A stretch of DNA of 64,000 nt, taken from the NCBI GenBank assembly GCA_020086605.1, contig JACBWW010000015.1, positions 9,442,554 through 9,506,553 on the forward strand, in the 5' to 3' direction. The notes under the pieces were generated by a model that made no database searches, was not told the origin of the DNA, and saw only the letters and a program-made list of their open reading frames with translations. A program made the translations under genes and the position numbers. Source of the DNA: Lanius collurio. Lineage: Eukaryota; Chordata; Aves; Passeriformes; Laniidae. Positions 52,559 through 64,000 of this stretch are shown here, one piece after another (the first letter of the stretch is position 1; every line of letters starts with the position of its first letter).

Positions 52559-53289
52559 CTAGGAAAAAGTGTATAGCGTTTACTCATCTGACTGGCTGTA
52601 GAAAGGGACTGCTCTCAATAGAGTAGTTAAGTCTTTACTCAGGAGGATACTAGATCCTGGTCAAACTGGTTAAGTTACTTTGGTGGTTAAGAGGGAAACA
52701 ATGCTGCTGGCTCATACAAGAATGTAAGCTCAAACCCTTTTTACTATGTGCTGTTGCTCTAGGGGATACTTTGAGCAGTTATTAAAGCAAAGCTGCACTT
52801 AACTGTATGTTCTGATACATCTATAAGCTATATTTATTTTATACGTTTTATATGTTTCTGTGTGCAATGCATTTAATAACAGAAACGTACTTGGACTCTG
52901 AAAGAGTAATAAAAACCCACTTGCTAAAACAAAAATAATCTGTAACGATCTGTAGGAAAGCATAGATTTTTCTTAATAGAAAAACTCCTGGAATATAAAA
53001 CCCCCTGCCTTCTGTGTAGTGGAAGGTATAAAATGTATGAGAGAAAGCCTGAACACAACCACCAAATTGCTAATCAAATCTTAATAAATGGTCCAGGAAT
53101 TTTGAAGTCAGTGGAAGTTTAAAGTGTTCAGTTGCCCACAGGATTTAGCTCAAAATAGAAATCTCAAAACCAAGGAGTCCAATGCATTTCTACCGAGTTT
53201 TGTGGAAAATAAAATAAACAAACAAAAGAATTAAAAAACACCAAAAAACCCCAACAACTCGTAGTAAATAGAGAGAAGCTGGCACTTAC

Positions 53290-53430
53290 TGATTGCCAGC
53301 GATTTGTGTGTGTATTCCATTGGGTTTTCTTCAAAAGCTTCTCAGTTCTATGAAATGGACTGAGTTAATCACCCGAAGCTGGAAGGATCTAACGTAATGT
53401 GATTCCCTGGTGCTTTTCAGCTGCCGCCTT
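53290..53430 (-). other. SMIM31: Candidate SMIM31 non-coding exon 1
   Basis: On the minus strand a strong donor, ATCA|GTAAGTGCC, stands at 53289, about 730 nt before the acceptor at 52559. It is the best donor I see in the 1 kb upstream. The outer limit is arbitrary: no TATA box or CpG island marks a start site. The candidate exon contains an ATG in context CCAATGG that would open a short upstream frame. Confidence 0.3.
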
Positions 53431-54693
53431 GCCCTCAGCAGGTACAGTCCACACCTGACCGGAGGGTGGTGAAAGCGGCAGGAGAAGCACAGCTCGACAC
53501 GTGGTTCTCTTGTACCTGCCTACAGGATGCCAGGATGTGCAAGCAAACTGAAGTCACAGAAGTTGTAGCAATGCCTTTGGGGCAGTCAAGACTGAAGTTT
53601 GCACCTTGTAAACTGTGTTGAATTTTAAGCCCTAGTGAAATATTAACATGATTGTAAACAAGACTACTATGCATAAGAAAGAAACCCAGCTCAGAAAACG
53701 TATCAGCAAGAACTTTGAAATTCAGATCTACACTGATATAAGCAATAATTATTAGAATGATATCATTATGTCAGCAAAACCCAAACCTGTATAGGTACAA
53801 CTTATATGAACAAAGATCCTTTCAAAGGACCTTTCTGATCAATTTGTGATTTTTTTTCTGTCGAGTCTTGGTTTGAAAAATATAAACATAATTTATGCAA
53901 ACTAAAGCATCAGTCACCTTGGATTCTATTAGAAACATGTTAATTAAAAGGGATTTCTAAACTATACTTTTAGCATTCTGATTATTCTGTTATTTAAAAA
54001 TATAAAATATTTTGACATTGCTATTTCTGATCTTTTGTATAGTGATCTAAGCAGGAAGATTTTCACAGCAGGCAAAGGAAGGATGCTTTTGAAACCCCAT
54101 GTCAATACACAGAAATAGAATACATGAAATAGAACCATTCTTAAATTAGGAGAATGTTGAGATGATTTGAACATTGTCACACCCAATGTATGTTCTGCTG
54201 GATCACTTTTGCAACAAATATTTCATTAGTAACTATATGTGTCTCTTTATGATTTCTGGGAGTGAAAATATAGTTACATGTATCACAAATTCTTCGTCTA
54301 TATGATAGATTAATGGCCCCATTTAATTAAATAAACTAAGAATTACCTATTCCAGTCAGAGGGAAACTTACACCTGTGTAAATATTGAAAAATCTTTGAT
54401 TGACTGTATTTATGCATTCTTGCTCTTTGCAACAGATATTTAGATCGGCCTGGAGTTAGATGTGAATTCAAAATTTACAGCTGTACAGAGAGTTAAATTC
54501 TCCCACTTCCCTTATCTCAATAAAACTACAGAATCTTTCACGCTCTGCTTTACTGATACAAATAAATTTATGTGCATTTAAAGAAGCAGCCTGTTTCCTG
54601 AAATCACGCTACAGTTGATGAGATTTCATATATTAGCCTGCAATATCTTTAAGCAAAACTTGTGTGTATTTTATTGCTGGGCACATGTGTAGT
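53431..54693. other. Region upstream of SMIM31
   Basis: AT-rich sequence with no recognisable gene or transposon. It should contain the SMIM31 promoter if the candidate first exon at 53290 is right, but no core promoter motif stands out. Confidence 0.4.
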
Positions 54694-54717
54694 ATATTCA
54701 TTTATATAAATGAATAT
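54694..54717. repeat. 24-bp perfect palindrome
   Basis: A self-complementary AT-rich sequence with no spacer, centred between 54705 and 54706 (half-site ATATTCATTTAT). It lies 40 bp outside the LTR at 54757. Confidence 0.9.
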
Positions 54718-54756
54718 TTTACCTATACGTCATTAAATAGTTAAGTATCAGCCTAT

Positions 54757-55141
54757 TGTGGTTGAACCTCAGCCTGCAGCCTGGGGCCAAGCAGTTTGCT
54801 TGCTCACTCCCTCACCAGTGGGATTGGGAGGAGAACTGGAAGGCTAAAAGGTAGAAAACACATGGGTTGAGATTAAGGCAGTTTAACAGGGAAAGCAGAA
54901 GCTGCAGACACAAGCAAAGCAAATCAAGGAATGAATTCATTGCTTCCCACGGGCAGGCAGGTGTGGAGCCATCTCCAGGAGAGCAGGGCCCCATCATGCG
55001 TAATGGTTACATGGGCAGACAAACAACATCACTCCAAATATCCTCCCCTTACCCCTTCTTCCCCCAGTTTATACACAGAACATGATGTCACATGGTGTGG
55101 AAATGTTCCTTTGGTCAGCTGGGGTCATCTGTCCAGGCTGT
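54757..55141 (-). mobile_element. Truncated LTR of the same avian family as 23961 (family B)
   Basis: About 385 bp aligning with 23961-24340: both share the GAGATAA/GAGATTAAGGCAGTTTAA segment, the GGAATTCAT/GAATGAATTCATTGCTTCCC segment, the ATGGTTACATGGGCAGACAAAC segment (partly) and the promoter segment ATGATGTCACATGG. It starts TGTGGTTGAACC at 54757 and stops after CATCTGTCCAGGCTG. Read as an LTR on the minus strand it keeps R, U5 and the TATA box (TATAAA near 55072-55077 on the reverse strand) but lacks about 200 bp of distal U3. Confidence 0.7.
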
Positions 55142-58100
55142 TGTAAATTAGCATCATTTGCTAACTTAAAGCTACTGGAGGATCTGATGAGCAGCTTCTT
55201 CACTGAATTATTATATTATAACCTGATCAGTCACGTGCTGTGGAAATAAAGGGAATAATTTATTTAAATCTTCTTGGTTATTTATGCAGCATAGGCATCT
55301 TTCTACTCATTAGCTCAAGAATGAATTGAAATAGAAAAAAAAAAAGAGATACCATGAAAAAGGTAAGAGAAATGTTGAGGAAGATATGACCAGATAAATA
55401 CCAGTAGAAAAAAAAAAGTTGCCAAAGGAATAAATGACAACATATATAAAATGTATGTATCAAAGAGGATACGGCCTTTGGACTTACATATCTGTAGCTG
55501 CCTAGTTATCTCAGTATACCCTAAGTTCATAATGGGTATGTTCTGGACTCCTGTTTGCTGAATCTGCTCATTTTGTTTCCTTGTGTTTTAATCTTATCAA
55601 AGCATAGCTTAAGCCAGGTATGTTAGCTCTGAAAAATGCAACAAGGTCTAACTTTAATATGGTATACTGAAAAAATAACTAGTCTCATGTAAAGTAAACC
55701 ATTTACTTACTTCATAGGATCTATCTTTTAAACAGTTATGTGAAAATGTGATATTACAGAAATTAACTTTGGCTTTCTCCCTCAGCCTTGCCACTACTAT
55801 GGTTAATGATTGGGGAAAGCTCGACTGAGGGCATACATCCTTCTTTGTTATCTCAGTAAAAAAGTGAGCCAACAATGTCAGTGAGTCAGCAAGGAACATA
55901 AAAAAGCTCTTGATGAATAATAATAATGAAAGAGGTTGTAGTATAGCTATAGTGCTGTTTCAAAAAATGTTGAAGTTTCTCTGAGTCTGCCTTCTTCTCA
56001 CCTATGTTTGCAGCTAGACTTTGTTCAGTTCAGGGGTGTTTTCTGTTTGTAGAAATTGCCAGTGACAGGGAGTTTTTCTAGATACCCTTTTGTGGGGTTT
56101 TTTTGTTGTGTTGGTTTGTTGGCTTTCTTTTGGTTGTTTTAGTTGGTTTGTTTCTTTTGTTGTCTGTACGTTATGTCCAATGTCTTTAATATTAAATAAA
56201 CCTATGTGATTTAAACTTTGCTGTCCACATGTTCCATGTTTCTACCTGTCTACGGAACTAGCACAGATTAAAAGGTGAAAGATCTTGCTGTATCTTGTAT
56301 TTATTTCTGTGATATTGATGACTTCATAACAACGGTGGAATGAAATTTTCTTTATGAAAGTAAACCTAACACTGCTGATTTACAGGAACAATTCTAAGTA
56401 TGAGTGATTTTTTTTATAATTTTTTGTTAATAGCAGCTTGAAATACTCATGGGTCTGAATGCAGATGAGTTCAATGTAAAACTTCTTTACTTTTGTTATG
56501 GTTCATATGCTATTTCAGCTGTACATTTAGTGTTAAACACATTTTTATAATTTCTTTCATAATGCTTGAAGACATTTTCTGTGCAAGAATATAATGATAA
56601 ATAATTGATACATATTCTATTACAAAGGAAATACCTGTTCTGTGTGAAATGTGAATATGTAGCAAAACTTTTAGAGTGGGAGCAGGGCTTTCCTTTAACC
56701 AATATAGGCTTGAAATTGTCAGGGTTGAAAAAAAAGATTTGTCAAAATGGAATTTCCGATATCCCACTGCGAGTCACATATTACATTAAAATTTGGGAGG
56801 GGCTTGTACACACAGAGGATGAATCAGCTCAGGGCACCTCAGCTCCACAGACCAGGAGAGTACAGCCCATCCCTGCACGTCTTTCCAGAGCAACTTGTGG
56901 TAAACCAGTGTCAAACTGTGATTATCATCACAGCCTGAGATGTTCAGCTGGTTTTACTCCAGGAAGAATCAGTCAGCCAAGCTCTGCCACAAATACATCT
57001 GCAGGGGGAAGGGAAGGGCTTTTTGTCCGCTGTAACAAATAACATTGCAATATTGTTATAGTGAATGTTTTAACCAAAGTGAACAGTGGGACTGTTACTT
57101 TCTGTGCAGCTTCCTTTAGTGTGTTTTAGAGTTATACTGAATTCATATGGAGTGATATTTCCAAAAGAATGTATACCAAATATTCTTTCTTTTAAAATAC
57201 CATGAACAAAATAGCAGACAGTAGACATCTCAGGGAAGCTCCTCTTTTCAAACTTAACTAGGCTTAATTGGTTGGAGTTTTCCCTTATTTATTTTTTTGG
57301 ATTTTTTGACACTAGCAGTAAGGATGCATAAGTATCTTATTTAGGAAAAGAGTAACTTTAAGTGAACTATGAGGAAAGAAAGAATTCAAAATGTTAATTA
57401 AAATGATGATTAAAAGACATTATTTTGTTTTCATTCAGAATCTAAACTTAAAAAGGAAAAAATATAGTTAAAAATGTTTTTTAAATATCTTGTTTTGATC
57501 TTGTTACTCTTTCCTTTTGAGCAACAATTAGAAAAACTCTCTGTCCATGTGTTTAAGCATCTGGAGGATTCTACTTCAGCAGAGGTTCTTAGTGACTCAG
57601 TCAGCCTTTCTAAGACAAGCTTGATGATTTTTAATAAGCTATGTGTAAATTGTGGGATGCAGAATATACCAACAACTGAAACCCAGCAATTTGCCAATTG
57701 TGATATTTACAATTGTGATACTGTTGAATTATCCTCTCTCCAGTGTCCATTTCTTTGGTCCAGCTTTTTTTAGGGTGTATGTATCGTCCTTATCACAATA
57801 CATTAGTCACATGCTTTCCACTGAAAAGCAGGACTGTAATTCATCCTCTGCCCCTCCCTTGATCAGAGGTGAATAACATGTGCAGCTGAACCTAGGCAGG
57901 GCTTTGGTTTGTTCCTTTTCTCCACAGACACATTGTTGCACATTTCTCTTTAGAGAACTTGTATTAAATAGGTGATTCTAGGTCATTCCTTGGGCAAAAA
58001 TTGATAAGGTTTATGGTGGTACACATGATCTCTTCGGCTTTGGTAGGGAGACTTTGACGGTTGCATGAGGATGGCTTTCTGAACTCCCTTCAATATCCTG

Positions 58101-58346
58101 TGAGTTGGGTTTTTAGGTTTCTCTCTTTTTTTTTTTTTTGTTTTTTTAATAGAGAAATCTGAGGCCATATCAGAGAGTATACAGATCCTATCTTGTGAGA
58201 TATTAGAAGTCATAAAGGGGAACTACATAATTTTCCATTCCAAGTCACTGCTAATTACTCAATTCAACATAAAGGCAGAAGAATATAGAATTATGCCCTC
58301 ATTTCGCAGAGTAGCTGTCATTTTACACTTCTAGCTTAATTTGTAT
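55142..58346. other. Gene-free region
   Basis: AT-rich sequence with a T/G-rich tract at 56092-56160 and a T run at 58127-58147. The 145-codon open frame at 56605-57042 has no recognisable homology, splice context or conserved start and is not called as a gene. Confidence 0.5.
56092..56160. repeat. T/G-rich low-complexity tract
   Basis: About 70 nt of GTTTG, GGTTT and TTTTG units on the plus strand, like the tracts at 19914 and 21771. Confidence 0.75.
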
Positions 58347-58692
58347 GAAAGCTGGTCAGGGTGAGGTGGGGAGTTGGCCTTGTCACCCACATAACTAACA
58401 ACAGGCCAAGGGGAAATGGCCTCAAGCTGCACCAGGGGAAGTTCAAGTTGGTTGTTTGTTGTGGTGGACCCCTCCCCCCCAGTTGTTAGGAAAAAATTCT
58501 TCACTGGAAGAGTAATAAAACATGGAAACAGGTTCTCCAGGGAAGAGGTGGAGCCACCATCTCTGGAAGTGCCCAAAACTACTGGTAGTCGTAGTCCTTC
58601 GTTACATGGTTTAATGGCCATGGTGGTGTTTGATGTTGGACTTGATGATTTTGGAGGTCTTTTCCAACCATAGTGATTCTATGAATCTATAA
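58347..58692 (+). mobile_element. CR1 LINE fragment, 3' end
   Basis: A 5'-truncated chicken-repeat-1 element, the main LINE of birds. Recognisable parts in order: GCTGGTCAGGG, ATGGCCTCAAGCTGCACCAG (about 58416-58435), GTTAGGAAAAAATTCTTCAC, a GGAGCCACCATCTCTGGAAG-like block, GTTGGACTTGATGATTTTGG (about 58634-58653), GTCTTTTCCAACCATAGTGA and the terminal ATTCTATGAATCT, a degraded ATTCTATG octamer repeat. About 38 bp (58447-58484) appear inserted relative to the usual sequence. The open frames on both strands are remnants or chance. Confidence 0.85.
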
Positions 58693-61600
58693 GAGTTGCT
58701 GTTCATCATTTTATGGGGAGCATGACTCACTTCCCAGTAAACAATTTTTTTTCAACATAACTCATCTGAATATGAAGTTTTATGGCCTGTGCTATCAACA
58801 GATAATCTTTACTTTGCCAAATCAGGTGACTGCTTATCTACTGACGTGACTAGAGAGATTATGTTTAATTTTTTGTAGCCAGGCTATTTATTTGTGTAGC
58901 ACATCATGTCTGTACAGTGGTTTCCTGTTTAAAGCCACAGCTAAAATGCAAGTTAGGACTTGATACCAGCAAGTTAAACTTGAGTTCATTTTTTCCCTTC
59001 TCTGTTTTCTCACAGTTGTCTAGAATCTGATTTTGTCTCACAAAGATTTGGAACAGAGAACACTTCACAGGGTGGAGAACTCTGCAAGTGCTTGACTGCT
59101 TGAAATACACATTTACAGATACATTTTTGTATTCACAAGCATATCCATATGCAATGCAAATGATGCGCATATTACATGATATTACATGATAACAATATTG
59201 GAGTTAGTAAATAGATGTATGTCAGTTTTCAAGCTCATTGTATCACTAAAATGATGAGGTAGAAAAAAAAGCCTGAAAGGTGAATTTTCTTTAGAATTAG
59301 TGGCAAGTGACTGAGGTTCAGTTTGACTCATCTGCTTATCTCAGGGGTGTGGAGAAGACATAAAGTTGCTGGATATGGACGGCAGCAAATCCTCCTATGC
59401 TGGCAAAAGACAGCAGAAATAACACATCTGCTTCCATTGTTCGAGTTACCAATAATGGGATATGCACGTTGATTTATCTTCCAGTCCCACATATATTTCT
59501 TCAGTTGAATCACTCCTTTTATAAAACATTATTATATCTGTCAACACATTGATATCTTACAACTAGCTCCAGTTCTGTAAAAGCCTAAAGGAAAAATTTT
59601 GGAAACTTGTTTTATGCCTTGTACCATCTGGACTCTAGTTTTCACCTTTCTGACTATTTTAATGGTAGTATTTTGCTGGTAAATGAATATTAAGGGGGCA
59701 TTATGATTTATCTACTTCTCTGGGTGCTTAAAATATACAAGGATATGAATTAACATGCTGGATTATCTACTTACCTTCATTTATTGTCATTATCCTAGGA
59801 ACAATAGGTAAAGTAATAGTTGATATAACCATATACTGTATAGTTTTCTCATAATGCTAAGAAAATCTGTAATTATTGGCATACCTCAGTCTTGTGTTTT
59901 TATATATATTTTGGTATCTCAAAAGAAAGTCAGGTTGCTATCTCCCCCAACTGAATGTTTTAGAAGTTCCCTTCTACATCAGTCTATGGTATTTTAATAC
60001 AAATACATATTATTTGGTTTTAAGGAGTTTGGGACAGCCTAGCAGTTTGGGCTCTTTGCTAAGCTAAGCAACCCAAGGTTCATGTTAATGTTCAGTGAAA
60101 TAAAAACAGAAGCAGGACCCAATTATTTTTGTATTCTAGTTTCCCTTTTTTACCTCTTTATAGTGCATGTAGCCTGTTGGGACGAAAATGCTTGTCCAAG
60201 GTCTTCCTGGACTGAAACTTTGCAGCTGTAAGAGATTGATTGAGATAGCTGGGGCTTCAGATTGGCTCCAGTTTTAGCTCTGCTGCTGCATCTCTGATGG
60301 CAAATTTGTTTGGAGGTGGTTGCCTTCTTTTGTATCCAACTGAGCACATCCTACATACTTTGTACAAAAATACATAGCTGGTGATGTTTTTATAGAAAAA
60401 TTACTACAACCAAGTACACTTACAAGGTATTTTTTAGAAAAATCTGTTACCATTTGACCCAGTTTAGGTATAATTCTGTGTGCAGTCACAATTTTTGAGC
60501 TATTACTATAGAAAATGATACCAAATAAGCTACAAGGAGTGGTAGTAAGATACATATGTTGGAGGAATAAACACCTTCATGATTCTGTTGTGAGAAGTGA
60601 CTATCTGGAGCTGATGAAAGCCTTTCTTTTCTGTGAAAATAGCATAGTCCCAATGTTAGCTCATTTGAGGGAGGCAAATTGATAATCACAAAATGTAAGA
60701 ACATCTACATTTCATGCAGTCAGCTATTGGATTTAGATGTTATTTTAGGAACATGCTGTGGTATGCAAAGCTTCTTGACACTGACTAAGTCATTCAAGTT
60801 ACTCTGACCTATCTGTATGCATCTTTTCAGTTGGGCTTTTATGCTAATACTTTAAAGTCTATATCATATGCAGCACCTATAATTGCAAATGACCAAACCA
60901 ATTGAAAGGGATAATAAACTTTGATTTACTACAGTACTGACATGCTCTAATCAGCTGAAAATGCAGCATGTATGCAAGTAACCTTCTGCCTGCAGTATGT
61001 AATTTCCATTCTCAATTAGTTTACATTTCAGGCAGTGGGTGAAATTTGGTTTTACAGATGTCTACAAGAGATGTAGTTTTGTTCCTTGGTTTTGACCTCT
61101 GAGAGGAGAAAGTATGTAATTCTAGAAGAAATGTTTATTCAGAAGTCTCAAGTTTCCTAATGCCCATAGACATTACTGATTTTGTTTTCCATGATCTTTA
61201 CTTAGGGAATTAAATTAACTTAAACCAATATGGTGATATTTTTCTATTTGGCTGAAATCAGAGAATGGCATTTTAATTATTTTTGAAAGGGAAAGAGACA
61301 ATTTGCTCTTAATTAAAGGATGTATTTATTGAAAACTTCGTAGAAATAATTTTGGAAAGTGCATGAAAAGATAATTGAATTGAAATAGAAGCAGTTGTTT
61401 AAGAGCTCTGTCCATACATAAGTACTTTGGAAAAAATTCCAAAGATGTTGTTATTAATAAACCTTCATAAGTACAATTATATATAATTTGTAAAACATTC
61501 ATGTTGTTGACACCAGGTTATTTTACTTAATATCCTCCTGAGATTTAATTACTGAATTTTTATTTAATAAAGGTACAGGACTGTTCTCATTATTCTTGTA

Positions 61601-62709
61601 ACAATCCATGTTTATGTGGACAGTCATGTAATTGCATGTGTTTTTATTCCTAATTTCCAGGTTCTCTGCATTTTTTGCATAGCTAGAACAAGTATATGCA
61701 TCTCCACCTTCCAGGACACAATCCATTTGACATTCCCTACTGCTTAGTGAAGCATTTCCTCTCATAAAATAATGGTCCAGTCCAATGCCTCAGAATTAAT
61801 CCAAATTCAGTACAGTATCACAAGAGGGAGCCCTTGTCAACACCAAAAAGTCACTACCTGATTTTGCAGAGCTGCATAAATCACCTTCCAAGTAAAATGT
61901 GGGTTCTGTGCACTCATATAAGAAGTAGTTTCGCACTAGAAGAGAACCTTCTAAGACATATTATATACAAACAGATATTTTAATATAGGAAAAAAGCCAG
62001 GAAAGTACGGTTGAGCATTTGAATAGGCTTGAATTGTGATTTTTAAACTACTGCTTTTCTGTTTTTGGATAATAAGAGATATGAGTCCAGAGCATTATCA
62101 CTGATTCATTTTTAAAGATTGTTACTTTTATTCTTGGGATAATTCAATATTACTCTTTTGTCAGTTGCAAAGTGTCAATGGGAATCCAATCTCTGTCAGT
62201 TTAAAGGATGAATACATTCTTAATTATGGTTCTTTAAAAAATTCCTTAATTATTTTTTTCCTATATTAGGCACTGCTCTGCAGGGCAAAATATTCAGTCT
62301 GGTTTAATTGTTTTGCTTTCAGTGAAAAAAATGTACATTTTGCAGTGTTATGATGCTATCATGGTGAAATTCTGTATGATGTTGACTGCAGAATTACCTG
62401 AAAATAGAAGAAGATAGTTTTAATTTGCAGGTTTCTTAAACATGTGTATCTAACCACTTTGATAAAAGAGGTCTTATACTAAAGATTTCATGTAGATTCC
62501 AAGTATTTTACTGAAAGTCAGAGCATTCCCAGGCTAAATTAGTAATAATTCTGTGTCTCCTTTCTATCAGTCAGTAATGTTTCTTCACCATTGAGTGCTC
62601 TTTTTCTTCAGAAAATTAAGGTGAGGTTCCTCTTCATCTAGACCAGAAAAGAAAACAGTGCTTTATCTTTTTGAATATTTTAACGTACTGTCAGTGTAAA
62701 AATAAACAC
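58693..62709. other. Gene-free region
   Basis: Unremarkable AT-rich sequence. I see no gene, RNA or recognisable transposon; there is an exact tandem duplication of a 10-mer (ATTACATGAT) at about 59171-59190. Confidence 0.5.
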
Positions 62710-63224
62710 TGTACTAGTTTGAAAACAAACCAGCAGGAGATCCCAAGTCAGAATTATAATTTAATAGGAAAATTAAAATAAACACAACAGTACAAGAACA
62801 CTGACAGGGTCAGGATACAACCAAACACCCTGTTAGTCAGGGTGGTGGTAGCAGTCCAGATGAAGTGATCCTGTTGGAGCAGTGATCCTATAGAAGGGTC
62901 TGCTCTTCACTTGAGGGTCCAGTTGTAGCTCTTGTCCTCTGGGAATCTACTCGGTGGGGCTGACTGGGATGTTCCAAACCACAGATTGTATCCAGGTGGG
63001 AATCATTGGTTCCTCCCTCTGGGCGGAGCATCTCACAGTGGGATGATGTAATTTTATGAGTAGTGCGGTGGGTCCTTGATTGCCCATTGAACAGAGCCCC
63101 TGCAGGGAGTTATCAGGGATGAGTCATGGGAGGAGATAGTGAACACTGCCTCACCTGCTTTAACAGCTTGTTGAGATGATAGAATGCATGCTTTTGGTTT
63201 CATCTTACATTGTAACCTAGGACA
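62710..63224 (-). mobile_element. Solo LTR of an endogenous retrovirus (family C) with intact duplication
   Basis: A 515-bp element beginning TGTACTAGTTTG and ending CCTAGGACA; the ends are imperfect inverted repeats with the canonical TG...CA. It is flanked on both sides by the exact 5-bp repeat AACAC (62705-62709 and 63225-63229), which proves insertion and fits the 5-bp duplication typical of ERVL-like elements. On the minus strand a CTATTAAA signal lies near the end at lower coordinates and a TCATAAAATTA TATA-like box lies upstream, so minus orientation is likely. There is no second LTR or coding region, so recombination has removed the interior. It resembles LTRs common in songbirds, from memory. 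Confidence 0.75.
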
Positions 63225-63229
63225 AACAC

Positions 63230-64000
63230 AAAGGAAAAAAAGGAAATTTTCTCCAGAAGTCCAGAGGTTTGGTGGTTGTTGTTTACTTATCTGTTTTTTT
63301 AATATAACGTTTCATTTAAGGCATCTGAGGGAATGATTTTCTCACCTAAACACGCTACAAAATCACTGTGATGATGAATGGACCAAAGTGTAGGTGCAAA
63401 AATCATTGATAATGGAGCACACTGGCACAGTCTGGAATTGATGCATTGCAGCAACTCCTGAGGAAACATTATGCTGCTTTTTCCTCTGTTTGAGGAAATT
63501 ATGTTGCTAATATGGTTATAAGCTACAGTATAAATTTAAATAAATTGAAGTGTTACTCTGTATATACAGTAGAAAATTGAAAACATCCATTCAGTTTTAA
63601 AACATTCATTATGTAGCAACTTCATTTTTCTTTTCACACTTTCACACAATACAAGCAAATTTTGAGTGTTGACTTTAGTATTAAATATTCATTCTGAGAC
63701 AAGGAGATTTAGTGGTACAATTTCTTTTGCTGTTTATGGGAGATTATGTGGTTAACCCCTGTTCAGGTGTCATGATTCATTTATTTTGTGTTTCTGAAAG
63801 AATCATTTTTAGTCTAGGAGAGTTAAAGACTACAATTCATTGGATTGAAAAGAGAAAGAATTACAAGTGACTTCGTTTAGAGATAAAAAACATTTGGAGA
63901 AAAAATTGTTTTGACATTCTCAAGGAAATACTGAAGCCAAGTAAATATTAAATAATAGACTATTTTAGCTAAGCTTCTTGCATGTAATTTTATATTTTGT
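63230..64000. other. Flanking non-coding sequence
   Basis: AT-rich sequence to the window edge, with nothing recognised. By synteny MARCHF1 may lie beyond this edge, but none of its exons is seen here. Confidence 0.4.

Noticed and set aside
56605..57042. A 145-codon plus-strand open frame.
   Set aside because: No recognisable domain, no splice context and biased to chance composition; no homologue that I can name.
53431..64000. Searched for exons of MARCHF1 or other neighbours expected by synteny, and for tRNA or other small RNA genes.
   Set aside because: Nothing convincing was found; MARCHF1 is probably outside the window.

Overview
The window is vertebrate nuclear DNA, almost certainly from a bird. 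It is AT-rich, most of the coding sequence is split by introns, and the interspersed repeats are avian: one CR1 LINE 3' end and four endogenous-retrovirus LTR pieces. One of these LTR families (23961 and 54757) I recognise as a bird-wide type. The 62710 LTR resembles songbird elements from memory, so a passerine is possible but not shown. Three protein genes can be supported, each by exon sequences that join in frame at canonical GT-AG sites and match a known vertebrate family.

Layout: (1) 1-4630, the last two coding exons and 3' UTR of TMEM192 on the + strand, a lysosomal/late-endosomal membrane protein. (2) 4630-7890, a gap between two converging genes, with an odd GC-rich, CpG-poor block at about 5370-6150. 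(3) 7890-13560, the complete APELA gene on the - strand. APELA (ELABELA/Toddler) encodes the apelin-receptor peptide hormone. It has two coding exons (12886-12961 and 12387-12475), a probable third exon holding a long 3' UTR (10087 down to about 7890), and a CpG-island promoter. (4) 13560-40200, a gene-free stretch with two minus-oriented LTRs (22302-23091, 23961-24546) and several T/G-rich tracts. (5) 40200-53290, SMIM31 on the - strand, encoding a 65-residue single-pass micropeptide from two coding exons separated by an 11.76 kb intron. (6) 53300-64000, upstream of SMIM31: a truncated LTR, a CR1 fragment and a solo LTR with intact target-site duplication, with no gene seen.

The order TMEM192 - APELA - SMIM31, with TMEM192 converging on the other two, matches human 4q32.3 read from the other strand, from what I know of that locus. 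The mammalian TRIM60/TRIM61 genes that lie between TMEM192 and APELA in human are not seen. The three genes do not form a pathway; their linkage is conserved synteny. The most notable content is two very small secreted or membrane proteins (54 and 65 aa) that ordinary gene finders often miss. Most of the rest (over 95%) is non-coding, and nothing resembling a new multi-gene system was found.
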